A DNA stretch of 64,000 bases from Arthrobacter sp. 31Y (lineage in GTDB: Bacteria > Actinomycetota > Actinomycetes > Actinomycetales > Micrococcaceae): assembly GCF_000526335.1 (NCBI RefSeq), contig NZ_JAFW01000001.1, positions 434,001-498,000 on the forward strand. Reading direction: 5' to 3'. This document shows positions 25,863 through 35,608 of this stretch, piece after piece. The notes beneath the pieces were generated by a model that was not told where the DNA came from, made no database searches, and was given only the letters and a program-made list of their open reading frames with translations. Position 1 is the first letter of the stretch. Each line of letters starts with the position of its first letter. The position numbers were made by a program, and so were the translations under genes.

Positions 25863-26278
25863 TTGTTCTTCTTGGGCACCAAACGCGTGGCGCTCCAATC
25901 CTTTGAAACCCCTGCCGAGGTGGTGAGGTGAAGTCCGGAGGTGGGTGCGGCATCCTGAATGTCTGCCGGAGATACGTAGTTGTCACGGCCTGACTTTGGC
26001 GTCAGCACCCAAACAACTCCACCTTCCTTCAGGTTAGTGAGCGAATCCATGAGGGCATCAACAAGGTCACCGTCGCCGTCCCGCCACCAGAAAACAACAG
26101 CATCCACGACGTCATGATCATCTTCATCCAACAACTCAGAGCCTGTGACATCCTCGATGTCCTCACGCAAGTCGAAATCGACGTCGTCGTCGTAGCCGCG
26201 TTCCTGAATCAGATCCCCATCTTTGAAACCCATTCTTTCCGCCACATTTACCGATGTGGCGGCGTCGGCCTCGCTCAC
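25859..26278 (-). CDS. DUF3052 family protein
   Basis: About 139 residues from a GTG with an excellent AAAGGAGG site; the longer open frame lacks one. The sequence is acidic in the middle (ERGYDDDVDFDLREDIEDVTGSE) and contains VVFWWRDGDGDLVDALMDSL and WVLTPKSGRDNYVSPADI, the conserved core of this actinobacterial family. Function unproven. First gene of an operon with ahpE and the sirtuin. Confidence 0.8.
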   Translation of the reverse strand: MSEADAATSVNVAERMGFKDGDLIQERGYDDDVDFDLREDIEDVTGSELLDEDDHDVVDAVVFWWRDGDGDLVDALMDSLTNLKEGGVVWVLTPKSGRDNYVSPADIQDAAPTSGLHLTTSAGVSKDWSATRLVPKKNK

Positions 26279-26685
26279 GTTTCCTCCTTTTGCAGTGACT
26301 TCCATTACTAACAGCCAACACCCTTTGGGCGTGTGCTTCAAGCCATTGTCCCAGCCAGCGGCCATATTCCGCATTCCATAAGGTGTTTCGGGGCCACGGG
26401 GATTGCGTGCTTTGCGTCACGGAGGCAGCGGGAGTGTGACATACAACGCCCGTCATGGCCTGCGGCTACGCATCGTGACGCCACGAAAGCTAGAGTGGCC
26501 ATGAGCGCTACGGCTGCAGGGCGACCGCCCCGAGAAGTTCCACAGGCAGCCAAGCGCTCACAAGACCTGCCCGGCGCATCCGACCGGGCTGTTGAAACAT
26601 AGTTGTCGCACACGACGCGTTCACGACGGGCAGATACCCTGCCGGACTTGAGGCGCCGATGCATGCGCCTAAAGGAAGGTTGGAC
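26279..26685. other. 407-bp intergenic region upstream of aceE
   Basis: No supported gene. It holds the leader of the DUF3052 gene on one side and the aceE leader on the other. A plus-strand 33-codon frame (26501-26602) follows a TAGAGT box by 4 nt and could be a leaderless small ORF, but I see no further support. No clear -35/-10 pair stands out for aceE. Confidence 0.4.
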
Positions 26686-29436
26686 GTGGCTGCAGGAGAA
26701 GAGACCTCACACATCCTCAGCGGGTTGACTGCCCAGCTGCCTGATCGTGATCCGGAAGAGACCGCGGAGTGGATTGAGTCCCTTGATGCGTTGATCGCGG
26801 AGCAGGGTACCGAGCGTGCCCAGTACATTATGCGGAGTTTGTTGCAGCGTGCTGGTGCCAGGTCGGTGGGTGTGCCGATGGTGACGACCACTGATTATGT
26901 GAACACGATCCCGGTGGACCAGGAAGCAGAGTTCCCGGGGAACGAGGAGTTCGAGCGCCGGTATCGTGCGTATATGCGGTGGAACGCCGCGGTGATGGTG
27001 CACCGTGCGCAGCGCTCCGATATTGGTGTGGGCGGGCACATCTCCACTTATGCCGGTGCTGCGACGTTGTATGAGGTGGGTTTCAACCACTTCTTCCGCG
27101 GCAAGGACCACCCCTCGGGCGGGGATCAGGTGTTCTTCCAGGGCCACGCTTCTCCGGGCATGTACGCCCGCGCGTTCATGGAAGGCCGCCTCACGGAAGA
27201 GGATTTGGACGGGTTCCGTCAGGAAAAGTCCAAAGAGGGCCACGCCCTGTCCTCCTACCCGCACCCCAGGTTGATGCCGGACTTCTGGGAATTCCCGACC
27301 GTGTCGATGGGTATCGGCCCGATGAACGCGATCTATCAGGCCCAGTCCAACCGGTACCTGCAGAACCGTGGCATTAAAGACACCGCCGATCAGCAGGTCT
27401 GGGCGTTCCTTGGTGACGGGGAAATGGACGAGCCCGAGTCCCGTGGCCTGCTCCAGCTCGCCGCGAACGAGAACCTGGACAACCTGAACTTCGTGATCAA
27501 CTGCAACCTCCAGCGCCTGGACGGACCGGTCCGCGGCAACGGCAAAATCATGCAGGAACTCGAAGCGTTCTTCCGCGGCGCGGGCTGGAACGTGATCAAG
27601 GTCGTCTGGGGTAGGGAATGGGATTCCCTCCTGGAAAACGACGCCGACGGGGCGTTGGTGAAAATCATGAACGAAACCCCCGATGGTGACTACCAAACCT
27701 ACAAAGCCGAGTCCGGCGGGTTCGTGAGGGAACACTTCTTCGGGAAATCCCCGCAGACCAAAGACATGGTCGCGGACCTGGACGACGAGCAGATCTGGGG
27801 CCTCAAACGCGGCGGTCACGACTACCGCAAGGTCTACGCCGCGTACAAGGCAGCGACCGAATTCAAGGGCAAACCCACCGTCATCCTGGCCAAAACGGTC
27901 AAGGGCTACGGCCTGGGCCCCCACTTCGAGGGCCGCAACGCGACCCACCAGATGAAGAAACTGACCATGGAAGACCTCAAAGCCTTCCGTGACCACCTCC
28001 GCATCCCCATCAGCGATGACCAACTCGACGCTGACCTCTACCGTCCCCCGTACTACCACCCCGGCATGGACGCCCCCGAAATCAAATACCTCATGGACCG
28101 CCGGGCAGAACTTGGCGGGTTCGTCCCCGAACGCCGCCGCGACCACACCCCCGTGACCCTGCCCGAGGCGAAGTCCTACGAAGTAGCTAAACGCGGATCC
28201 GGGAAACAACAAGCCGCGACCACCATGGCCTTCGTCCGGTTGTTGAAAGACCTGATGCGGGATAAGAACTTCGGTGCCCGGTTCGTGCCCGTGGTCCCGG
28301 ACGAATCCCGGACCTTCGGGATGGACGCGTTCTTCCCCACCGCGAAAATCTACAACCCCAAAGGCCAGAACTACCTCTCCGTGGACCGCGACCTCGTCCT
28401 GGCCTACAAAGAATCACCCGCCGGACAACTGATCCACCCCGGCATCAACGAAGCAGGCGCCGTCGCAGCGTTCACCGCCGCCGGCACCTCCTACGCCACC
28501 CACGGCGAACCGCTGATCCCGATCTACGTGTTCTACTCCATGTTCGGCTTCCAACGCACCGGAGATTCCTTCTGGGCAGCAGCGGACCAAATGACCCGCG
28601 GCTTCATCATCGGCGCCACCGCAGGACGGACCACCCTCACCGGCGAAGGACTCCAACACGCCGACGGACACTCCCCCATCCTGGCCTCCACCAACCCCGC
28701 CGTGAAAACCTACGACCCCGCCTACGGCTACGAAATCGGCCACATCATCCGCCACGGCCTCGAACAAATGTACGGCGAAAACAGTGATGACAGGAATGTC
28801 ATGTACTACCTCACCGTCTACAACGAGCCCATCACCCAACCCGCGGAACCGGAAAACCTCGACATCAACGGACTCCTCAAAGGCATCTACCGCCTCGCAG
28901 AAGCCCCGCAAGGCGACTCGAACCGGCCCACCGCGAACATCCTCGCCTCCGGCGTGTCCGTGCCCTGGGCCCTCGAAGCAGCCCGGATCCTGAACGAAGA
29001 CTGGAACGTCGCCGCCACAGTGTGGTCCGTGACCTCCTGGAACGAACTGCGACGCGACGGACTCGCCGCCGAAGAACACGCCTTCCTCAACCCCGGCCAA
29101 CCCGCCCGCACCCCGTTCATCACCGAACAACTCGCAAACACCACCGGACCCGTCATCGCCGTGTCCGACTACATGAAAGCCGTCCCCGACCAAATCCGCC
29201 AATTCATCCCCAACGACTTCGCCTCCCTCGGAGCAGACGGCTTCGGCTTCTCCGACACCCGCCAAGCCGCACGCCGCTACTTCAAAAACGACACCCACTC
29301 CATCGTCGCCAAAACCCTCCAACTCCTCGCCGCCAAGGGAGAAGTTGAAGCGGGTGCGCTGGAAAAGGCGATCGAAAAGTACAGGCTCTTGGACGTGAAC
29401 GCCGGCACCACCGGCGGAGCAGGCGGCGACGCCTAA
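26686..29436 (+). CDS. aceE: Pyruvate dehydrogenase E1 component (homodimeric type)
   Basis: About 916 residues. The GTG at 26686 follows AAGGAAGG at the right distance; an ATG at 26659 has none. Thiamine-diphosphate binding is shown by [10 protein letters not shown] followed ~30 residues later by [20 protein letters not shown], and [24 protein letters not shown] is typical of AceE. It decarboxylates pyruvate and passes acetyl to E2, feeding the fatty-acid operon next to it. Codon choice shifts strongly along the gene: G/T-rich at the 5' end, A/C-rich from about 28.0 to 29.33 kb. Confidence 0.95.
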   Translation: MAAGEETSHILSGLTAQLPDRDPEETAEWIESLDALIAEQGTERAQYIMRSLLQRAGARSVGVPMVTTTDYVNTIPVDQEAEFPGNEEFERRYRAYMRWNAAVMVHRAQRSDIGVGGHISTYAGAATLYEVGFNHFFRGKDHPSGGDQVFFQGHASPGMYARAFMEGRLTEEDLDGFRQEKSKEGHALSSYPHPRLMPDFWEFPTVSMGIGPMNAIYQAQSNRYLQNRGIKDTADQQVWAFLGDGEMDEPESRGLLQLAANENLDNLNFVINCNLQRLDGPVRGNGKIMQELEAFFRGAGWNVIKVVWGREWDSLLENDADGALVKIMNETPDGDYQTYKAESGGFVREHFFGKSPQTKDMVADLDDEQIWGLKRGGHDYRKVYAAYKAATEFKGKPTVILAKTVKGYGLGPHFEGRNATHQMKKLTMEDLKAFRDHLRIPISDDQLDADLYRPPYYHPGMDAPEIKYLMDRRAELGGFVPERRRDHTPVTLPEAKSYEVAKRGSGKQQAATTMAFVRLLKDLMRDKNFGARFVPVVPDESRTFGMDAFFPTAKIYNPKGQNYLSVDRDLVLAYKESPAGQLIHPGINEAGAVAAFTAAGTSYATHGEPLIPIYVFYSMFGFQRTGDSFWAAADQMTRGFIIGATAGRTTLTGEGLQHADGHSPILASTNPAVKTYDPAYGYEIGHIIRHGLEQMYGENSDDRNVMYYLTVYNEPITQPAEPENLDINGLLKGIYRLAEAPQGDSNRPTANILASGVSVPWALEAARILNEDWNVAATVWSVTSWNELRRDGLAAEEHAFLNPGQPARTPFITEQLANTTGPVIAVSDYMKAVPDQIRQFIPNDFASLGADGFGFSDTRQAARRYFKNDTHSIVAKTLQLLAAKGEVEAGALEKAIEKYRLLDVNAGTTGGAGGDA

Positions 29437-29497
29437 CAGTACGCCTGTCAGTTTGTTGAATAACTCCAGCAAACAACAGCGACGCGAGCACTAACCG

Positions 29498-29542
29498 CGA
29501 CGGCGGCTTTCACTACAAGGTGAGGGCCGCCGTCGGGCTTTA
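29498..29542 (+). terminator. Terminator of aceE
   Basis: CGACGGCGGC (29498-29507) pairs with GCCGCCGTCG (29526-29535), then GGCTTTAA. It lies 62 bp past the aceE stop. Confidence 0.7.
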
Positions 29543-29643
29543 ACCGGGTTGGAGCATGCCGGCCAAGGACGTGACCAGCAACAACTTCAGTTGTAGCCTT
29601 CTCACAAATGGAGCTTGTCCGGGATGGGCCGTATGCTCGTTCC

Positions 29644-30888
29644 ATGGCAGAGCCGAGCAAAACCACCACCAAGCGCAAGGCAGCACCCCAGGCATTGTCA
29701 CCCGAAAAGGCCGAAACCCTGCGGCAACTCCGCGCCAACGTGGGCCAATTGTCCACCAGTACCATGCGGCAACTGGAGAAATCACTGCCGTGGTACGGCC
29801 GTCTGAGTTCCGATGAACGCTCCGCCTTGGGCCTGGTGGCCCAAAACGGCATTGCCGCCTTTGTGACATGGTACGAGCGGCCCAGTTCGCCGTCGTGGAT
29901 TCTTACCGACGTCTTCGGTAACGCCCCAACCGAGCTGACCCGATCCATCAGCCTGCAAAAGGCCTTGCAACTGATCCGGATCGTAGTGGAAGTGGTCGAG
30001 GACCAGGTTCCGGTTATAGCGCCGGAATCAGACCAGCCCTCGCTCCGTGAAGCAGTGCTGCGTTACTCCCGGGAAGTAGCTTTCGCGGCCGCCGATGTCT
30101 ATGCACGGGCTGCGGAATCCCGCGGTTCTTGGGATACACGCCTCGAGGCGTTGATCGTTGACGCTATTCTGCGGGGTGAGAACACCGATGCCTTGCGCTC
30201 CAGGATCGCAGCCCTCGGTTGGAAAGCGCAGGAGCGATTCACTGTGATGGTGGGAAATTCGCCGTCTGAACCGAGCGCCAGTTACGTCAGCGAGCTACGA
30301 CGAACCGCCGGACGTTTTGCGGAGGATGCCTTGGTGGGCATTCAAGGCGATCGCCTGATTCTGATCCTCGGCGGCGTCAATGACCGCGATACCGCCTACG
30401 TCAAGCTCAGTGAGCTCTTCGCCCCCGGCGCCGTGGTGTACGGCCCGGAAGCAAGCTCGTTGTTGGAGGCCAGCAGTTCAGCGCAGGCGGCATTCGCTGG
30501 GCTCACAGCGGCCCGGGCATGGCCTTCCGCACCGCGACCCGTAGCTGCAGACGACTTACTCCCGGAGCGTGTTGTTTCCGGTGACGACGCGGCCCGCAGA
30601 TCACTGATCAAGAACATTTACAGGCCCTTGCTGGCTGCCTCGAACGGGCTCGTTGAGACCCTGGGGACATACTTGGAGCTCGGTCATTCGCTGGAAGCCA
30701 CGGCGCGCGAACTGTTCGTCCATGCCAACACTGTGCGCTACCGTTTGAAGCGTGTCTGCGACGTGACAGGCTGGGATCCGCTCCTCCCCCGGGAGGCGTT
30801 TGTGCTGCAAACGGCGTTGGTGGTGGGCCGTCTTTCAGCCCAACCGAAAGCCGCTCCCGAACGTCACACGTCACGTTCGCAGAACTGA
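29644..30888 (+). CDS. fasR: PucR-type HTH activator of fatty-acid synthesis (FasR-like)
   Basis: About 414 residues from ATG 29644, which sits 7 nt after a TATGCT -10 box (29632-29637), so a leaderless mRNA is likely. The C-terminus (~345-395) is a PucR/CdaR helix-turn-helix: LELGHSLEATARELFVHAN TVRYRLKRV. The middle (~200-300) resembles a degenerate GGDEF-like sensory domain. Its place immediately before fabD matches FasR of Streptomyces, an activator of fabD-fabH-acpP-fabF. Corynebacterial FasR is an unrelated TetR protein, so the name rests on position and domain. Confidence 0.75.
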   Translation: MAEPSKTTTKRKAAPQALSPEKAETLRQLRANVGQLSTSTMRQLEKSLPWYGRLSSDERSALGLVAQNGIAAFVTWYERPSSPSWILTDVFGNAPTELTRSISLQKALQLIRIVVEVVEDQVPVIAPESDQPSLREAVLRYSREVAFAAADVYARAAESRGSWDTRLEALIVDAILRGENTDALRSRIAALGWKAQERFTVMVGNSPSEPSASYVSELRRTAGRFAEDALVGIQGDRLILILGGVNDRDTAYVKLSELFAPGAVVYGPEASSLLEASSSAQAAFAGLTAARAWPSAPRPVAADDLLPERVVSGDDAARRSLIKNIYRPLLAASNGLVETLGTYLELGHSLEATARELFVHANTVRYRLKRVCDVTGWDPLLPREAFVLQTALVVGRLSAQPKAAPERHTSRSQN

Positions 30889-30892
30889 ACCG

Positions 30893-30936
30893 TTGTAGAC
30901 TTCCTACAAACTGACCCAGTGAGCTTGGTGTACCAA
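30893..30936 (+). promoter_or_regulatory. Inverted repeats before fabD (candidate FasR site)
   Basis: TTGTAG-N5-CTACAA (30893-30909) and TTGGTGTACCAA (30925-30936) lie between the regulator and fabD, 41 to 84 bp upstream of the fabD start. Both are near-perfect dyads in an otherwise unstructured spacer. Confidence 0.4.
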
Positions 30937-30976
30937 AACACCAGTGGATCACGCGGCAATTTGGAAAGCTGGATAC

Positions 30977-31906
30977 GTGCTTGCAATCGTCTGCCCTGGA
31001 CAGGGCTCCCAGACCCCCGGATTTTTGGCCCCTTGGCTGGAACTCCCCTCCGTCGAAGGCCAATTGGCCGCACTAAGCGAAATCGCAGGCATTGACCTCA
31101 AGGCCCACGGAACCACGTCGGATGAAGAGACCATCAAGGACACTGCCGTTGCGCAGCCCCTGATCGTCGCTGCCGGCTTGGTTGCTGCCAAGTCCTTGTT
31201 CGATGTCGAACTCCGCACCCTTCCCGTCATCCTCGCTGGGCATTCCGTTGGCGAAATAACGGCTTCAGCTCTCGCCGGTGTCCTCACCGAGTCCGAGGCA
31301 ATGACCTTCGTTCGGGAGCGCGCCAACAGCATGGCCGCAGCAGCTGCCGTGACGCCCACGGGCATGAGTGCAGTTGTGGGCGGAGACCCCGCCGAGGTCT
31401 TGGCAGCCATTGAATCCGCGGGCGCCACTCCGGCCAACGTCAACGGAGCCGGACAAACAGTTGCCGCTGGAACGTTCGAACAGCTCAAGGCTTTGGCGGA
31501 CAACCCACCGGCGAAGGCACGCGTCATCCCCCTGAAGGTTGCCGGCGCCTTCCACACTTCACATATGGCGCCGGCAGTCAGCGCCCTCGAAGCGCTTAAG
31601 CCATCCTTGTCACCGCAGAACCCGGCTGTTCCGCTGTTGTCCAACTTCGACGGCAAGGAAGTGACGGCCGGTCCTGCAGCGGTGGAAAGCCTGATCGCGC
31701 AGGTATCACGGCCCGTCCGTTGGGATCTGTGCATGGAAACGCTGGTTGAGCGGGGCGTCACCGGCGTCATTGAACTGGCACCCGCCGGCACACTCGCAGG
31801 GCTCGCAAAGCGCGGCATGCCTGGGGTAAAGACTGTTGCCGTCAAAACCCCGGATGACCTGTCCGCGGCTCTCGCGCTCTTCGCAGAACTGGAGGGACAG
31901 GCATGA
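30977..31906 (+). CDS. fabD: Malonyl-CoA:ACP transacylase
   Basis: 309 residues from GTG 30977 (LAIVCPGQGSQTPGFLAPWLE is the usual N-terminus); the GTG at 30944 adds an unlikely leader. The nucleophile Ser is in AGHSVGEITA (~residue 92), with the catalytic His in the GAFHTSHM segment (~195). It loads malonyl groups onto AcpP. The stop overlaps fabH by 4 bp. Confidence 0.95.
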   Translation: MLAIVCPGQGSQTPGFLAPWLELPSVEGQLAALSEIAGIDLKAHGTTSDEETIKDTAVAQPLIVAAGLVAAKSLFDVELRTLPVILAGHSVGEITASALAGVLTESEAMTFVRERANSMAAAAAVTPTGMSAVVGGDPAEVLAAIESAGATPANVNGAGQTVAAGTFEQLKALADNPPAKARVIPLKVAGAFHTSHMAPAVSALEALKPSLSPQNPAVPLLSNFDGKEVTAGPAAVESLIAQVSRPVRWDLCMETLVERGVTGVIELAPAGTLAGLAKRGMPGVKTVAVKTPDDLSAALALFAELEGQA

Positions 31907-32964
31907 GCACTCCCGTATTGAACAAGGCTGTTGTCAACGAGAATGCCCGCATCCTGGGGATCGGTGCATACCGCCCGGACGTCATCGTCACCAACGACGA
32001 CGTCTGCCAGTGGATCGACTCCTCGGATGAATGGATCCGCCAGCGCACCGGCATCATCACCCGCCACCGCGCTGCTGCTGACGTCAGCGTCATCGACATG
32101 GCAGAAGGCGCTGCCCGCGAAGCGCTCAAGCAAGCCGGAATCGAGGCCTCCCAACTGGGCGCCGTGATCGTGTCCACCGTGACGCACCCGTACGCGACGC
32201 CGTCGGCTGCTGCTGCACTCACCGACCGTTTGGGCGCGACGCCGGCACCCGCCTTCGACATCTCAGCCGCCTGCGCAGGGTACTGCTACGGAGTGGCCCA
32301 GGCTGACGCCCTGGTCCGTTCCGGTGCCGCCCAGTACGTCCTGGTTGTCGGTGCGGAGAAGCTCTCCGACGTCATCGACAACCACGAGCGCACCATCTCC
32401 TTCCTGCTCGGCGATGGCGCAGGTGCCGTTGTGGTTGGCCCGTCCGACACTCCCGGCATCGGCCCCTCGGTCTGGGGCTCGGATGGCAGCAAGTGGGACG
32501 CCATCGGCATGACCCACTCCCTCGAGGACGTCAAGAAGCTCGGCGAATCCGCGCGGCACTCCGACGAAATCGACGATCCCGCCATTCTTTCGGCAACCCA
32601 GGATGTTTGGCCCACCCTGCGCCAGGACGGTCAGACAGTGTTCCGCTGGGCCGTCTGGGAAATGGCCAAAGTAGCCCAGCAGGCTCTGGATGCCGCGGGC
32701 ATCGAAGCCAGCGACCTCGCTGCCTTCGTTCCCCACCAGGCAAACATGCGAATCATCGACGAGATGGTCAAGAAGCTCAAGCTTCCCGAATCTGTTGTCA
32801 TCGGCCGCGACATCGCCCAAGCAGGAAACACGTCCGCGGCATCCATCCCGTTGGCAACACACCGCTTGCTTCAGGAGAACCCTGAGCTCAGCGGTGGCCT
32901 GGCTCTGCAGATCGGGTTCGGCGCCGGCCTGGTCTTCGGCGCCCAGGTAGTGGTTCTGCCGTAG
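31903..32964 (+). CDS. fabH: 3-oxoacyl-ACP synthase III
   Basis: 353 residues. The Cys-His-Asn triad is in place: DISAACAGYCYG, FVPHQANMRI and IAQAGNTSAASIP. It condenses an acyl-CoA primer with malonyl-ACP to start each chain; in actinobacteria it usually selects branched primers. Overlaps fabD by ATGA, which implies coupled translation. Confidence 0.96.
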   Translation: MSTPVLNKAVVNENARILGIGAYRPDVIVTNDDVCQWIDSSDEWIRQRTGIITRHRAAADVSVIDMAEGAAREALKQAGIEASQLGAVIVSTVTHPYATPSAAAALTDRLGATPAPAFDISAACAGYCYGVAQADALVRSGAAQYVLVVGAEKLSDVIDNHERTISFLLGDGAGAVVVGPSDTPGIGPSVWGSDGSKWDAIGMTHSLEDVKKLGESARHSDEIDDPAILSATQDVWPTLRQDGQTVFRWAVWEMAKVAQQALDAAGIEASDLAAFVPHQANMRIIDEMVKKLKLPESVVIGRDIAQAGNTSAASIPLATHRLLQENPELSGGLALQIGFGAGLVFGAQVVVLP

Positions 32965-33081
32965 CCGGGCCCCCTCCCGGCCACCAACAGCCAAACTGAA
33001 TACGACTTACAAACCCAAGCCGCAACCCGCGGTTTGCCCCCTTTCCGGCAGTAGCCGGTCCAACAAGAAAAGGAGCCAACA

Positions 33082-33327
33082 ATGGCTAGCAACGAAGAGA
33101 TCCTGGCCGGCCTGGCTGAAATCGTCAACGAAGAAACCGGCCTCGCCACCGAAGCCGTGGAGCTGGACAAGTCCTTCACCGAGGACCTGGACATCGACTC
33201 CATCTCCATGATGACCATCGTCGTGAACGCTGAAGAGAAGTTCGGCGTACGTATCCCGGACGAAGAGGTCAAGAACCTCAAGACCGTCGGCGACGCCGTC
33301 AGCTTCATCGCCAACGCACAGGCCTAG
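33082..33327 (+). CDS. acpP: Acyl carrier protein
   Basis: 81 residues after AAAAGGAG. The phosphopantetheine attachment motif reads DIDSISMM, with Ile in place of the usual Leu of DSL. Highly acidic, four-helix pattern. It carries the growing fatty chain between FabD, FabH and FabF, whose genes flank it. Confidence 0.96.
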   Translation: MASNEEILAGLAEIVNEETGLATEAVELDKSFTEDLDIDSISMMTIVVNAEEKFGVRIPDEEVKNLKTVGDAVSFIANAQA

Positions 33328-33338
33328 TCCTGACACAA

Positions 33339-33380
33339 GCTGTGCCGGGCCGGGATTCCTATCCTTGTGCCCGGCACAGC
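33339..33380 (+). other. Intercistronic hairpin between acpP and fabF
   Basis: GCTGTGCCGGGC (33339-33350) pairs with GCCCGGCACAGC (33369-33380) in a 12-bp stem with an 18-base loop and no T-tract. It may stabilise the abundant acpP message or attenuate fabF rather than fully terminate. Confidence 0.6.
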
Positions 33381-33458
33381 CGCAGTAACACCCATAGATT
33401 TTCTTGCCTCCCCCTGTGAACGCGCATGCGGGACGGCTATCCGACAGAGAGTGATCGC

Positions 33459-34694
33459 ATGGCACGCAAAGTAGTCATAACCGGTCTGGGGGCCACCACT
33501 CCCATCGGCGGCGACGTACCCACAATGTGGCAGAACGCGCTGAAAGGGGTCTCCGGCGCCCACACGCTCGGCGACGAGTGGGTGGCCAAGTACGACCTCC
33601 CCGTCCACTTTGCTGCCCGGGCCTCAACACCGGCACTTGAGGTCCTGAGCCGCGTAGAGGCCAAGCGCATGGACCCGTCAACCCAGTTCGGCGTTATCGC
33701 CGCCCGGGAAGCCTGGGCTGATTCCGGCATTGAAGAAATCGACCACGACCGCCTGGCCGTCGCATTCGCCACGGGAATCGGCGGCGTTTGGACGCTTCTG
33801 GACGCCTGGGACACCCTTCGGGACAAGGGCCCGCGCCGCGTGCTGCCCATGACAGTGCCCATGTTGATGCCCAACGGCGTAGCAGCTGCCGTGAGCCTTG
33901 ACCTCGGCGCACGCGCCGGCGCGCACACACCTGTCTCTGCCTGCGCATCCGGTACCGAGGCAATGCACCTTGGGCTGGACCTGATCCGCTCCGGCAAGGC
34001 TGACGTCGTCATGTGTGGCGGCGCCGAAGCGGCCATCCACCCGATGCCCATGGCTGCTTTCTCCTCCATGCAGGCGCTGTCCCGCAGGAACGACGCCCCC
34101 GAACGGGCCTCCCGCCCCTACGACATCGACCGTGACGGCTTTGTCATGGGCGAAGGCGCCGGCGCCCTGGTCCTCGAGGCCGAGGAACACGCGATCGCAC
34201 GCGGCGCGCGCATTTACGCTGAACTCGCCGGAACATCCGTGACTGCCGATGCTTACCACATCACAGCACCGGACCCCGAGGGCCTGGGCGCCACCCGTGC
34301 CCTCAAAGCAGCAATGTTCGACGGCCGGATCCAGGCGGAGGACGTGGTGCACGTCAATGCGCACGCTACCTCGACTCCTGTTGGCGACAAGCCCGAGTAC
34401 ACGGCCCTGCGGGCCGCTCTGGGGACCCATGTGGACAACGTTGCGGTATCTGCTACGAAGTCGCAGATGGGCCACCTCCTGGGCGCTTCAGGGGCCGTTG
34501 AAGCCGTACTGACCGTGCTGGCCGTCTATGAACGCAAGGCGCCAGTCACTATCAACCTCGAGAACCAGGATCCGGAGATCCCCCTCGACGTCGTGACCTC
34601 CGTTCGAGATCTTCCCCAGGGAGACATCGTGGCCTTGAGCAACTCGTTCGGCTTTGGCGGCCACAACGCCGTCATCGCAGTCCGTAACGTCTAA
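33459..34694 (+). CDS. fabF: 3-oxoacyl-ACP synthase II
   Basis: 411 residues from ATG 33459 (MARKVVITGLGATTPIG). The Cys-His-His triad is in SACASGTEAMHLG, NAHATSTPVGD and KSQMGHLLGASG. It elongates acyl-ACP with malonyl-ACP. Last gene of the fab operon, followed by a strong bidirectional terminator. Confidence 0.95.
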   Translation: MARKVVITGLGATTPIGGDVPTMWQNALKGVSGAHTLGDEWVAKYDLPVHFAARASTPALEVLSRVEAKRMDPSTQFGVIAAREAWADSGIEEIDHDRLAVAFATGIGGVWTLLDAWDTLRDKGPRRVLPMTVPMLMPNGVAAAVSLDLGARAGAHTPVSACASGTEAMHLGLDLIRSGKADVVMCGGAEAAIHPMPMAAFSSMQALSRRNDAPERASRPYDIDRDGFVMGEGAGALVLEAEEHAIARGARIYAELAGTSVTADAYHITAPDPEGLGATRALKAAMFDGRIQAEDVVHVNAHATSTPVGDKPEYTALRAALGTHVDNVAVSATKSQMGHLLGASGAVEAVLTVLAVYERKAPVTINLENQDPEIPLDVVTSVRDLPQGDIVALSNSFGFGGHNAVIAVRNV

Positions 34695-34740
34695 GCCGGA
34701 CTCCTGCCACCAAACATGGAGGCACGGGAGTTCAGACATG

Positions 34741-34772
34741 AGAAGGGCCCCACCAGCAGGTGGGGCCCTTCT
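34741..34772. terminator. Bidirectional terminator between fabF and DUF3145
   Basis: A perfect 14-bp stem (34741-34754 with 34759-34772) with an AGCA loop between the two convergent genes. Confidence 0.85.
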
Positions 34773-34831
34773 CATTGCTATGGGGAGACGCTTTGAGTCA
34801 GTACTGACTGGCATTACTGCTGAAGGGAGTG

Positions 34832-35335
34832 CTAACCGACTTGGTGCAACCAGCGCACGGGAGCACCTTCAGCTGCGTGGCGGAAGGGCTCCAGTTCCTC
34901 ATCCCACGCTTCACCCAGGGCCAATGAAAGCTCGTGGTAAACAGCCGACGGGTCTCCCGCGCCGGACTCGTAGGCGTAACGGATGCGGTCCTCGGTCACC
35001 ATGATGTTGCCGTGCACATCAGTGACGGCATGAAAAATGCCCAACTCAGGGGTGTGCGACCAACGCGCACCGTCCACCCCTTGGCTGGGTTCTTCGGTCA
35101 CCTCGTAGCGCAAATGAGCCCAGCCCCTCAGAGCGGACGCCAATTGGGCCCCAGTACCGGGAGCGCCCGTCCACGACAACTCCGCCCGGAACATTCCCGG
35201 CGCGGCAGGTTGAGGGGTCCACTCAAGATCGGTTCGCTTATCCACGACCGATCCAATGGCCCACTCAACGTGCGGGCACAGTGCCGTAGGGGCCGAGTGC
35301 ACGAACAAGACACCGCGGGTTGTTGCAACAGACAT
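34832..35335 (-). CDS. DUF3145 family protein
   Basis: 167 residues from ATG 35335, which has GGAGG 5 bp upstream; the 28-residue longer frame lacks a site. The sequence TRGVLFVHSAPTALCPHVEWAIG at the start and WSHTPELGIFHAVTDVHGNIMVTEDRIR match the conserved actinobacterial DUF3145 protein. Soluble; function unknown. It always tends to sit next to fatty-acid synthesis genes in relatives, so a link to lipid metabolism is possible. Confidence 0.8.
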   Translation of the reverse strand: MSVATTRGVLFVHSAPTALCPHVEWAIGSVVDKRTDLEWTPQPAAPGMFRAELSWTGAPGTGAQLASALRGWAHLRYEVTEEPSQGVDGARWSHTPELGIFHAVTDVHGNIMVTEDRIRYAYESGAGDPSAVYHELSLALGEAWDEELEPFRHAAEGAPVRWLHQVG

Positions 35336-35608
35336 TCCATCCTCCATAGCTGTAGGTACGTCTTCCCCAACGACCTCTGCCTGGATGGTGCTGCTGCTGC
35401 CGGACGCCGTGGAACTCAAGCGGCCCTGACAGGCTATTTAATTTTGGGAACACTACTTCATTTTGTGGGTACTACTTTTTTCACGGGTACTTACGGACGA
35501 TACTGACACAGTTCTAACCCTCAACCGTGAATTGAAGGTTTCCCCCGTGGTGCTTTCATTTTGCCGTACCCTGCCCGTTTCCGCCAGTATGGCATGCGCT
35601 GGGCACAG

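Noticed and set aside
26707-29472. Long antisense open frames across aceE (501 and 352 codons)
   Set aside because: They come from the biased third-position composition of aceE; their translations are Val/Gly/His-rich, without starts or domains.
30949-32187. 412-codon frame opposite fabD and fabH
   Set aside because: Shadow of two well-identified enzymes; Ser/Ala-rich without motifs.
35420-35608. A dif-like XerC/XerD site near xerC
   Set aside because: I looked for paired 11-bp arms around a 6-bp centre and saw none; the repeats there are GGGTACT-type.
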